Shown here one piece after another: positions 1 through 7,120 of a DNA stretch of 64,000 nucleotides. How positions within the stretch are numbered: the stretch's first letter is position 1; each line of letters opens with the position of its first letter. The position numbers were made by a program, and so were the translations under genes. Under the pieces are notes generated by a model. That model saw only the letters and a list, made by a program, of their open reading frames with translations. It made no database searches and had not been told where the DNA came from. The stretch lies in NCBI RefSeq assembly GCF_011752565.1, contig NZ_VWXK01000006.1, forward strand, positions 186,001-250,000. The letters are read 5' to 3'. The DNA comes from Pantoea sp. Ap-967 (lineage in GTDB: Bacteria > Pseudomonadota > Gammaproteobacteria > Pseudomonadales > Pseudomonadaceae).

Positions 1-171
1 CGGGTACTGGTTACCAACCTGGCCAACGATCGCAGCGTCGTGGTGCGCATCAACGACCGCGGCCCGCACACACGCGGGCGCCTGATCGACCTGTCACGCG
101 CGGCTGCAGAAAAAATCGGCATGCTCCGTAGCGGAACGGCGCGCGTCCGGGTACAAGGGCTGAGCGACTGA
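1..171 (+). CDS. RlpA-like double-psi beta-barrel protein (3' end only)
   Basis: Only the last 56 codons are in the window, in frame from base 1 to the TGA at 169-171. The visible part has the conserved RlpA-family core: a V-R-I-N-D-R-G-P stretch containing the catalytic-type Asp, then G-R-L-I-D-L-S and a helix A-A-A-E-K-I-G-M. RlpA proteins bind or cleave denuded septal peptidoglycan in the periplasm. The protein ends about 13 residues after this core, so it has no C-terminal SPOR domain. That argues against it being the canonical septal RlpA next to rodA/mltB, and I give no symbol. The following gene begins about 20 bp downstream behind its own AGGAG. Confidence 0.8.
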   Translation, partial: RVLVTNLANDRSVVVRINDRGPHTRGRLIDLSRAAAEKIGMLRSGTARVRVQGLSD

Positions 172-190
172 GCCGACAGGAGTCTTCATC

Positions 191-1276
191 ATTTTCGACC
201 TGGCCACCCTCCCCACTTCCAGCCTGCTGCAACTGTGCATCGCCCTGCCGCTGCTGGTCGCCGGGGCCGAATTGCTGGTGCGCGCGGCGTTGCGCCTGGC
301 CCTGCGCCTGCACGTGCGGCCATTGATCATCGGCCTGAGCCTGGTGGCCTTCGGCAGCACCGCACCGCAGCTGACCGTGAGCCTGCAGGCCGCCTACCAG
401 GGCGCGCCCGACGTGGCCGTGGGCAGCGTGATCGGCAGCAACATCTTCAATGTGCTGGTGATTCTCGGCCTGGCGGCACTGATTATCCCGCTGCGGGTTT
501 CACGCCAACTGGTACGCCTGGACATCCCCCTGATGATCGTCGCCAGCGGGCTGGTCTATGCCCTGTGCGGCAATGGCCAGCTGGGCCGGATCGAAGGCCT
601 GCTGTTGCTGCTGGCACTGGGGGGCTACCTGGCCATGCTCTGGCACCAGTCGCGCCATTATTCACGCACCTACCCCGCACCGCCCCCGGTGGCCGTCAGC
701 GCCGCACGGTTCTGGTCGGCGACCTTGCTGCAGGTGCTTTTCGGGCTGCTGTTGCTCAGCCTGGCCGGGCATTTGCTGCTGGAGGCTGCCGTGGAGGTGG
801 CAACCGACCTGGGGCTGTCCGAACGGGTAATCGGTTTGACGGTGGTTGCGGTGTGCACCTCGCTGCCGGAGCTGGCCACCGCCCTGGTCGCCGCCCTGCG
901 CGGTGAGCGCGAGATTGCCGTGGGCACGGTGATCGGCAGCAACCTGTTCAACCTGCTGGCGGTGCTTGGGCTGACCGCGCTAGTTGCTCCACAGCCGCTG
1001 AGCATTTCACCCAACGCCCTGGGCTTCGATTTCCCGGTGATGCTGGGCGTCGCTGCGCTGAGCCTGCCGGTGTTCTACTCCGGCTACCGGGTAACACGCG
1101 CCGAAGGGCTGGTGTTTCTGTGCCTGTACCTGGCCTACGGCCTGCACGTGGCGGCCTTTACCATGGGCATGCCGCTGGCAGGGCGGCTGGAGCGGCTGAT
1201 GCTGTTCTATGTGCTGCCGGTGCTGGGCTTGGTGCTGCTGTACACCACCTTGCGCGCCTGGCGGCGCCAGCACTGA
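191..1276 (+). CDS. Calcium/sodium antiporter, CaCA family (YrbG-like)
   Basis: This is an inner-membrane cation/Ca2+ exchanger of about 361 residues with two homologous halves. The alpha-1 repeat is near nucleotides 330-480 (G-L-S-L-V-A-F-G-S-T-A-P-Q, then G-S-N-I-F-N). The alpha-2 repeat is near 835-990 (V-C-T-S-L-P-E, then G-S-N-L-F-N). The usual SxPE acidic residue of alpha-1 is Gln here (CAG 368-370), while alpha-2 keeps Glu. The first ATG/GTG/TTG in frame is a TTG at 272, but that start would cut off most of transmembrane helix 1 (the A-E-L-L-V-R motif). A good AGGAG at 178-182 sits just upstream of ATC (188) and ATT (191), so I infer a rare ATT or ATC start. Family confident, exact start uncertain. 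Confidence 0.82.
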   Translation: MFDLATLPTSSLLQLCIALPLLVAGAELLVRAALRLALRLHVRPLIIGLSLVAFGSTAPQLTVSLQAAYQGAPDVAVGSVIGSNIFNVLVILGLAALIIPLRVSRQLVRLDIPLMIVASGLVYALCGNGQLGRIEGLLLLLALGGYLAMLWHQSRHYSRTYPAPPPVAVSAARFWSATLLQVLFGLLLLSLAGHLLLEAAVEVATDLGLSERVIGLTVVAVCTSLPELATALVAALRGEREIAVGTVIGSNLFNLLAVLGLTALVAPQPLSISPNALGFDFPVMLGVAALSLPVFYSGYRVTRAEGLVFLCLYLAYGLHVAAFTMGMPLAGRLERLMLFYVLPVLGLVLLYTTLRAWRRQH

Positions 1277-1280
1277 AAAA

Positions 1281-1443
1281 GCATCGCGAGCTACGCTCGC
1301 TCCTACCAGGTCCACGCTGTACCGGTATGCGTCACACCAGGATTGCGCTGTACCGGCATGCGTCACACCAGGATTGCGCTGTACCGGTATGCGTCGCACC
1401 AGGATTGCGCTGTACCGGTAGGAGCGAGCGTAGCTCGCGATGC
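1281..1443. repeat. REP-type hairpin enclosing 3.4 tandem copies of a 31-bp unit
   Basis: A perfect 27-bp inverted repeat (1281-1307 and 1417-1443, GCATCGCGAGC...CTCCTACC and its complement) encloses a loop of about 109 bp. Inside the loop a 31-bp unit starts at 1316, 1347 and 1378, with a partial fourth copy from 1409. The copies differ by only one base each. A further small hairpin (GCGCCGCTGAGCGGCGC, 1442-1458) follows. The element fills the gap between two convergent genes and may act as a bidirectional terminator. Confidence 0.9.
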
Positions 1444-1463
1444 GCCGCTGAGCGGCGCCTGGC

Positions 1464-2819
1464 CTACGCCTGCCGCGCTTTCTTGATCTTGAAGGCCACC
1501 CACAACAGCAGAATCCACCCCGGGATCAGCATCACCGAAATGCGAATCGGCGGGGTCAGGTACATCACCACCAGAATCAGCACGATGAATGCCAGGCACA
1601 GGTAGTTGGTCAGCGGGTGCCCCAAGCTCTTGTAGAACGGCGTGACACCGGCTGCAAGCTTGGCCTTGCGGAACTTCAGGTGGGTGATGCTGATGCTCGC
1701 CCAGTTGATCACCAGCGCCGACACCGCCAAGGCCATCAGCAAACCAAAGGCCTCACCCGGCATCAGGTAGTTGATAACCACACACAGGCCGGTGGCGAAC
1801 GCCGACACCCCCAGCGCCGTCAGCGGCACGCCACTGCGGCTCACCTTGAGCAACTGGCGTGGTGCATCACCCTGGCTGGCCAGGCCAAACAGCATGCGGC
1901 TGTTGGCGTACACGCAGCTGTTGTAAACCGACAGCGCAGCGGTAAGCACCACGATATTGAGGATGGTCGCCACCAGGTCGCTGTCCAGTTCATGGAAAAT
2001 CATCACGAACGGGCTGCCGCCCTGCACCACCTTCTGCCACGGGTACAGCGACAGCAGCACCGCCAGCGCACCGATGTAGAAGATCAGGATGCGGTACACC
2101 ACCTGGTTGGTGGCCTTGGGAATGCTCTGGCGCGGGTTGTCGGCCTCGGCGGCGGTAATGCCCACCAGCTCCAGGCCGCCGAACGAAAACATGATCACCG
2201 CCAGCGCCATCACCAGGCCGCTGACGCCATTGGGGAAGAACCCGCCGTACTGCCACAGGTTGGCCACGCTGGCATCCGCGCGGCCGTGGCCGCTGGCGAG
2301 CATCCAGGCGCCAAAGCCGATCATGCTGATGATCGCCACCACCTTCACCAGGGCGAACCAGAACTCCATCTCGCCGTACACCTTCACCTGGGTGAGGTTG
2401 ATCAGGTTGATCGCCACGAAGAAGATCGCCGCCGTCGCCCAGGTGGGGAATTCCGGCCACCAGTACTGCACGTAGATGCCCACGGCCGTGAGCTCGGCCA
2501 TGCCCACCAGCACGTACACCACCCAGTAGTTCCAGCCCGAGACGAACCCTGCGAATTCGCTCCAGTACTGGTGGGCGAAGTGGCTGAAGCTACCGGCAAC
2601 CGGCTCCTCGACCACCATTTCGCCCAGCTGGCGCATGATCAGGAAGGCCATCAGGCCTGCAATGGCGTAGCCCAGCAAAACGGAGGGGCCGGCCAGCTGG
2701 ATGGTCTGGGCGATGCCCAGGAACAACCCGGTACCCACGGCACCGCCCAGCGCGATCAGCTGGATATGGCGATTCTTCAGCCCGCGCTTAAGCTGCTCGG
2801 GCGTGCTCTGGTCTTGCAT
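1464..2819 (-). CDS. Amino acid permease, AAT family (PheP/AroP-like)
   Basis: This 451-residue inner-membrane APC-superfamily proton symporter has about 12 hydrophobic helices. The N-terminus carries the family signature (L-K-N-R-H-I-Q-L-I-A-L-G-G-A-V-G-T-G-L-F-L-G), followed by M-R-Q-L-G-E-M and, in helix 6, I-M-F-S-F-G-G-L-E-L-V-G. From memory the match along the whole length is closest to E. coli PheP, so aromatic amino acids (phenylalanine) are the likely substrate. Related family members carry other neutral amino acids, so the substrate is an inference. The ATG is preceded by AAAGGAC at normal spacing. It is monocistronic, convergent with the antiporter, and 56 bp downstream of the AEC carrier gene on the same strand. 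Confidence 0.88.
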   Translation of the reverse strand: MQDQSTPEQLKRGLKNRHIQLIALGGAVGTGLFLGIAQTIQLAGPSVLLGYAIAGLMAFLIMRQLGEMVVEEPVAGSFSHFAHQYWSEFAGFVSGWNYWVVYVLVGMAELTAVGIYVQYWWPEFPTWATAAIFFVAINLINLTQVKVYGEMEFWFALVKVVAIISMIGFGAWMLASGHGRADASVANLWQYGGFFPNGVSGLVMALAVIMFSFGGLELVGITAAEADNPRQSIPKATNQVVYRILIFYIGALAVLLSLYPWQKVVQGGSPFVMIFHELDSDLVATILNIVVLTAALSVYNSCVYANSRMLFGLASQGDAPRQLLKVSRSGVPLTALGVSAFATGLCVVINYLMPGEAFGLLMALAVSALVINWASISITHLKFRKAKLAAGVTPFYKSLGHPLTNYLCLAFIVLILVVMYLTPPIRISVMLIPGWILLLWVAFKIKKARQA

Positions 2820-2875
2820 GAAGTGTCCTTTGGCTCAGTGAGGCAGTGTTGTTGCTGTTGTTTGCAGTCAAGGAT

Positions 2876-3817
2876 CTAGATCCATCCGCCCCACTGCAAG
2901 ATGAAAATACCAATATTGGTGGTAATCGCCGCCATTAGCGTAGTAATCACGATGATTGAGGCCGCCAGTTCATGGTTGCCATTGGCCGCGCGGGCCATGA
3001 CGTAGCTGGCTGCCGCCGTGGGGCTGCCAATGTAGAGGAACAGGATGCCCAGCTCCGCACCGCGGAACCCACACAGCCAGGCCCCGAGCGTGCCGATCAG
3101 CGGCAGCCAGACCATCTTCACCAGGCTTGCGTCGATGGCCAGCCTGCCACTGTCGCGCAGGGCCGCCAGCGACAGGGTGCCACCAATGCAGATCAGCGCC
3201 AGCGGCAGGGTCATCTGCGCCAGGTAGTCGCCGGAGGTAAGCAGCCAGTTGGGCAACGGCACCTGGCCGTAGGCCATGGGCGTGGCCACCAGCACGCTGA
3301 GGATCAGCGGGTTGCTGAAGATACTCTTGCAGATGCTCCAGGGGTCGGACTTCAAGTCCGGGCTGTACACCGCCAGCACCACGGCCGACAGCGAGTTGTA
3401 CATCAGGATCACCAGGCCCGCGAGCACCGCGCCCAGGGAGATGCCGTAGTCACCGTAGAGGCTGGCCGCCAGGGCCAGGCCGATAACCCCGTTGTTGCCG
3501 CGAAACGCGCCCTGGGTGTAGATGCCGCGGTCGGCCAGCGGGCTGCGCCAGATGGCCATGCCCCAGGCCACGGCGAAGCCCACCAGGGTGGCGGCGACGA
3601 AATAGAGGATGACCTTGGGTTTGACCGCGGCGGCGAGGTCGGCATGGTAGATGCCAAGGAACAGCAGCGCCGGCATGCAGACGTTGAACACCAGTTGCGA
3701 GGCGACGCGGTTGAAGTTGTCGTCGATCAGGTGGATGCGTTTGAGCAGCACGCCCATGAACAGCATGGCGAAGACGGGCGCCGTGATGTTCAGCGTCTGG
3801 ATAAGAAGGGCAAGCAT
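2876..3817 (-). CDS. AEC-family transporter (auxin efflux carrier type permease)
   Basis: This 313-residue protein is almost entirely hydrophobic, with about ten helices in two halves, as in the AEC/malonate-carrier family of secondary transporters. Family-like features are the N-terminal P-V-F-A-M-L-F-M-G-V-L-L-K-R and the mid-protein G-A-F-R-G-N-N-G-V-I-G (Asn-rich, crossover region). Bacterial members move small organic acids or amino acid derivatives; the substrate cannot be read here. I chose the ATG at 3817. A TTG two codons upstream (3823) sits closer to an AGGA and is an alternative. It is transcribed toward the amino acid permease, possibly as one unit. Confidence 0.82.
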   Translation of the reverse strand: MLALLIQTLNITAPVFAMLFMGVLLKRIHLIDDNFNRVASQLVFNVCMPALLFLGIYHADLAAAVKPKVILYFVAATLVGFAVAWGMAIWRSPLADRGIYTQGAFRGNNGVIGLALAASLYGDYGISLGAVLAGLVILMYNSLSAVVLAVYSPDLKSDPWSICKSIFSNPLILSVLVATPMAYGQVPLPNWLLTSGDYLAQMTLPLALICIGGTLSLAALRDSGRLAIDASLVKMVWLPLIGTLGAWLCGFRGAELGILFLYIGSPTAAASYVMARAANGNHELAASIIVITTLMAAITTNIGIFILQWGGWI

Positions 3818-3914
3818 GCGCAAGCGGTCCTGAAGGGGTTGCCGTTAGGTGGCTAATGATACGCCAACACATCAGGAAATGCGGGGATCGAGCGGGACTT
3901 CAGGGAAGTTTTTA

Positions 3915-3996
3915 CCGGCCTCTTCGCGGGGCAAGCCCGCTCCTACAGGAGGTATGCGATCCCTGTAGGAGCGGGCTTGCCCCGCGAAGAAGCCTG
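3915..3996. repeat. Inverted pair of P. putida-type REP elements
   Basis: Two copies of the ~35-bp REP (CCGGCCTCTTCGCGGGGCAA... ending in GCTCCTACAGG) stand head to head at 3915-3949 and about 3962-3996. They lie between the AEC carrier start and the roxR stop. The right copy has GAAGAAGCC instead of GAAGAGGCC. Confidence 0.92.
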
Positions 3997-4003
3997 AACT
4001 GAC

Positions 4004-4567
4004 TCAGCGGCGAACCGGTCGCTTCTGCAATTTGCGCTGCAGGGTACGGCGGTGCATGCCCAAGGCCCGCGCGGTGGCCGAGATGTTGCCTTCGTGTTCG
4101 TTCAGCACGCGCTGGATGTGCTCCCACTGCAGGCGGTCCACCGACATCGGGTTTTCCGGCACCAGGGTGTCCAGGTCGGCATGCTCGGACAGCAGCGCTG
4201 CCAGCACATCGTCGGCGTCGGCCGGCTTGCACAGGTAGTTGCAGGCGCCGCGCTTGACCGCTTCCACCGCCGTGGCGATGCTTGAGTAACCGGTCAGGAT
4301 CACCACGCGCATTTCCGGGTCCAGCTCCAGCAGCTTGGGCAGCAGCACCAAGCCCGAGTCGCCTTCCATCTTCAGGTCCAGCGTGGCGTAGTCAGGCAGG
4401 TCCTGCTGGGCCAGGATCAGGCCTTCCTCGGCGGAACCGGCCGTGCTCACGCGAAAGCCGCGGCGGCTCATGGCACGGGCCATGACCCGGGTAAAGGTGG
4501 CGTCATCGTCCACCAGCAGCAGGTGCGGCAGCTCTTCGCTTTCGACCTGGTTTTCTTCGCTCATCAT
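4004..4567 (-). CDS. roxR: Response regulator RoxR (PrrA/RegA/ActR family)
   Basis: This 187-residue DNA-binding response regulator has an N-terminal receiver domain with the acidic pocket D20-D22, the phosphoacceptor Asp near 64 (T-L-D-L-K-M) and the conserved Lys at 114 (C-K-P-A-D). The short C-terminal domain ends in a Fis-like helix-turn-helix (N-I-S-A-T-A-R-A-L-G-M-H-R-R-T), the arrangement of RegA/PrrA/RoxR proteins. The family controls respiratory oxidases and cyanide or low-oxygen responses. Its ATG overlaps the stop of roxS in ATGATGA (4564-4567), so the two are translationally coupled. It is the second gene of the roxSR operon. Confidence 0.93.
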   Translation of the reverse strand: MMSEENQVESEELPHLLLVDDDATFTRVMARAMSRRGFRVSTAGSAEEGLILAQQDLPDYATLDLKMEGDSGLVLLPKLLELDPEMRVVILTGYSSIATAVEAVKRGACNYLCKPADADDVLAALLSEHADLDTLVPENPMSVDRLQWEHIQRVLNEHEGNISATARALGMHRRTLQRKLQKRPVRR

Positions 4568-5820
4568 TCATCTCCTCGCTTGCCATGGGGCAGGCGCAGT
4601 TCGGTCAGGGTGCCACCCTGTTCATGACTATAGAGTTTTACCGAACCGCCCGCACGGGTCACGCTGGCCTTGCTCAAGAACAGGCCCAGGCCGAAGCCTT
4701 TGCCCTTGGTGGTAATGAAGGGTTTGCCGATGGCTTCGGCAATGGCCGGCGGCACGCCGGGGCCATGGTCGCGGATGCTGATCAGGATATCCTGGGCGTC
4801 CCAGTCGAGGGTCACCTGCAGGTCGTCCGGGCAGGCATCGGCGGCATTGTTCAACAGGTTCAGCAGCGCCTGGGTCAGGTCTGGCGGCGGGGTCAGGCGC
4901 GGCAGTTGGCCGTCGCGCAGGCGCTGGAAGCGGTAGCTGGCCTCCGGGCGCATCAGGTGCCAGCGGTTCAGCGCCTCGTCGAGCCACACGGTCACGTCCT
5001 GCTCGACCACGGCCAGGCGACGGTTGGCCTCGGCGGCGCGCACCAGTTGCTGCAAGGTTTCCTTGCACAACTTGACCTGGTCTTGAAGGATCTGCAGGTC
5101 TTCCTGCAGCAAGGGGTCGGTATGGTCCTGGCGCATCTCGTTGAGCAGCACGCTCATGGTCGCCAGGGGCGTGCCCAGCTCGTGGGCGGCGCCGGCGGCC
5201 TGGGTGGCCACGGCCAGCAACTGTTCGTCGCGCAGGCTTTCTTCGCGGCGCTCGGCGCGCAGCTGTTCCTGGCGGCGCAATTCTTCCGCCATGCGCGCCG
5301 CGAAGAAGGTAATCACCGCTGCGGCCAGGGCGATGCTCAGCCACATGCCATAGACCTGCATCTTGTCCCGCGCCAGCGGCAGCCCCTCCAGCGGGTAGAA
5401 CTTCACCAGCAGCAGGCTGTAGGCGGTCAGGGCGATGCCGGAAAGGATCAGCGAATACAGCCACGGCAAGGTCACCGCGGCAATCGCCAGTGGCACCAGG
5501 TAATACGACACGAACGGGTTGGTCGAGCCACCGGTGTAGTACAGCAACGCGCTGTGGATCAACAGGTCGCAGGCCAATTGCAGGGCGTATTCGGTTTCGG
5601 TAACCGGCAGCGACAGGCGCAGGCGCAGCGCCGTGAAGGCACAGAGAATCGACGACAAGGCCAGGGTCGCGGCCAGCGACAGCCAGGGCAGCGGCAGCAG
5701 GTCGGTCCAGTAGGCGACGCCCACGGAGCCGGCCTGGGCGGCCAGGACCAGAACCCGGATTACGGTCAGGCGCCAGAGGTTCTGGCGTGTGGCGGACAGC
5801 GGTTGTACGGCAGCGAGCAT
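4564..5820 (-). CDS. roxS: Redox-sensing histidine kinase RoxS (RegB/PrrB family)
   Basis: This membrane sensor kinase has 418 residues from the ATG at 5820, which has AGGAGAG six bases upstream. The frame is open further 5', but the extension has no ribosome site. About six transmembrane helices span residues 20-175. Between them lies G-G-S-T-N-P-F (about 97-103), the conserved quinone-interaction loop of RegB-type kinases. The H-box is A-A-H-E-L-G-T-P with the phosphorylated His at 213. The ATPase domain has N-N-A-A-D-A, D-H-G-P-G-V and G-K-G-F-G-L-G-L. It phosphorylates RoxR in response to respiratory-chain redox state. I did not see a clear redox-box Cys such as that of R. capsulatus RegB. 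Confidence 0.92.
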   Translation of the reverse strand: MLAAVQPLSATRQNLWRLTVIRVLVLAAQAGSVGVAYWTDLLPLPWLSLAATLALSSILCAFTALRLRLSLPVTETEYALQLACDLLIHSALLYYTGGSTNPFVSYYLVPLAIAAVTLPWLYSLILSGIALTAYSLLLVKFYPLEGLPLARDKMQVYGMWLSIALAAAVITFFAARMAEELRRQEQLRAERREESLRDEQLLAVATQAAGAAHELGTPLATMSVLLNEMRQDHTDPLLQEDLQILQDQVKLCKETLQQLVRAAEANRRLAVVEQDVTVWLDEALNRWHLMRPEASYRFQRLRDGQLPRLTPPPDLTQALLNLLNNAADACPDDLQVTLDWDAQDILISIRDHGPGVPPAIAEAIGKPFITTKGKGFGLGLFLSKASVTRAGGSVKLYSHEQGGTLTELRLPHGKRGDE

Positions 5821-6023
5821 GAGCTCTCCTGATGAGTGCTCCAGGAAAATCGGCTGGAGTATACCGAAGCCGGGCGCCTCGCTGCAGCGATGCGGCAAAG
5901 CGCCACACTTTGTCACAAGTTCATGGTGGCACTTTTGAACCCACTACACTGCTCCGGGTCTGATGGGCCATGCGTGATATGGACAGCCAGAACTCACGCC
6001 CACTATTTGCCAAGGAGTAACCC

Positions 6024-6740
6024 ATGCACATGCCACGTCGCGGCGCCGCCCTCGTTCTTTCCTGCGGCCTGCTCGCCAGCCTGCCAGCGCTGGCTGCCGA
6101 CGAGCCGCGTTACAACCAGGTGTCGCTGCGCGCCGAAGTCAGCAAGGAAGTGGCGCGCGACCTGATGGTCGTGACCCTTTACAGCGAAGCGCAGAACACC
6201 GACCCGGGCAAGCTCGCCAAGCAGATCACCGAAACCATGAACAAGGCGGTGCAGCAGGCGCGCCAGGTCAAGGACGTGAAAATCAGCCAGGGCAGCCGCA
6301 ACAGCTACCCGGTGTATGACGCCAAGGGCCAGAAGATCACCGGCTGGCGTGAACGTGCCGAGGTGCGCCTGGAAAGCGCCGACTTCCCGGCCTTGTCCCA
6401 GCTCACCGCCGACCTGCTGCAAGACTTGAAGATGGGCGGCATGGACTTCTCCATCGCCCCGGCCACGCGCAAGGCCAGCGAGGATGAACTGCTCAAGGAT
6501 GCGGTGAACGCCTTCAAGGCCCGTGCGCAGCTGGCCACCGAAGCACTCGGCGGCAAGGGCTACAAGGTGGTGAGCCTGAACCTCAACAGCTCCGGCTACC
6601 CGCGCCCTTACCTGCGCAGCGCGCCGATGGCGATGATGGCCAAGGCGGCGGACCAGGCGGCGCCAGCGCCGGATATCGAGGCCGGCACCAGTGAAGTCAG
6701 CATGAATGCCGATGGGTTGATCGAAGTACAGATGCCTTGA
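6024..6740 (+). CDS. Periplasmic SIMPL-domain protein (DUF541)
   Basis: This 238-residue secreted protein has a signal peptide (M-H-M-P-R-R-G then a hydrophobic stretch ending A-L-A-A-D, cleavage about residue 25). The rest is one SIMPL/DUF541 domain: paired beta strands V-S-L-R-A-E-V and V-T-L-Y-S-E-A, then the central region with W-R-E-R-A-E-V-R-L-E-S, and a C-terminal helix with D-A-V-N-A-F-K-A-R-A. DUF541 proteins (E. coli YggE relatives) have been linked to oxidative stress, but the biochemical role is unknown. AAGGAG lies six bases before the ATG. It is divergent from roxS, and the roxSR-DUF541-dpp order fits the Pseudomonas arrangement. Confidence 0.86.
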   Translation: MHMPRRGAALVLSCGLLASLPALAADEPRYNQVSLRAEVSKEVARDLMVVTLYSEAQNTDPGKLAKQITETMNKAVQQARQVKDVKISQGSRNSYPVYDAKGQKITGWRERAEVRLESADFPALSQLTADLLQDLKMGGMDFSIAPATRKASEDELLKDAVNAFKARAQLATEALGGKGYKVVSLNLNSSGYPRPYLRSAPMAMMAKAADQAAPAPDIEAGTSEVSMNADGLIEVQMP

Positions 6741-6746
6741 TTCCAA

Positions 6747-6836
6747 CTGTAGGAGCGGGCTTGCCCCGCGAAGACTGGCAATGCGGTGGATGGCACCGGC
6801 TTTGCCGGTGTTCGCGGGGCAAGCCCGCTCCTACAA
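6747..6836. repeat. Inverted REP pair with internal hairpin
   Basis: Two REP copies (CTGTAGGAGCGGGCTTGCCC... at 6747-6773 and the complement at 6811-6836) flank a small stem (CACCGGCTTTGCCGGTG). The element lies directly after the DUF541 stop and could serve as its transcription end. Confidence 0.9.
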
Positions 6837-7120
6837 AGAATCTCGCTCTTACACGAATTACGGAAATTTCCTACGCACCAGAGAAGTGCGTCCTACAAAC
6901 TCCCCCGCTCCGAAATATCTCGTAAAAAGCCATCATTTCGCCCACGCAAACGTTCAACTTCGCTGAAAGTTATACGAATGCGACATCCATGTACGCTCGT
7001 ACTACTTTTCTGACGCCAACTATCCTCCAGAGTGTTGCATTGGGAATATCCCCTGCATAAGTATCCGCAGGTCGGCTCACGAGGCCACCTCAAATCAAAA
7101 ATGACAAGAATGAGGCCACC
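6837..7120. other. Non-coding upstream region of the dpp locus
   Basis: This ~284-bp stretch is clearly richer in A+T than its surroundings, as expected for a promoter region. I found no convincing ORF. A weak CCTGC...GCAGG inverted repeat lies near 7051-7070. GAGG at 7112-7115 is the ribosome site of the first binding-protein gene. I could not fix a -35/-10 pair with confidence. Confidence 0.5.

Noticed and set aside
1316-1420. Regular 31-bp repeats resembling a CRISPR array
   Set aside because: The copies are directly adjacent with no spacers, only 3.4 units exist, they lie inside a REP hairpin, and no cas genes are nearby.
4282-4715. Small plus-strand frames across roxR/roxS
   Set aside because: They are antisense to confidently assigned genes, with biased composition and no homology I recognise.
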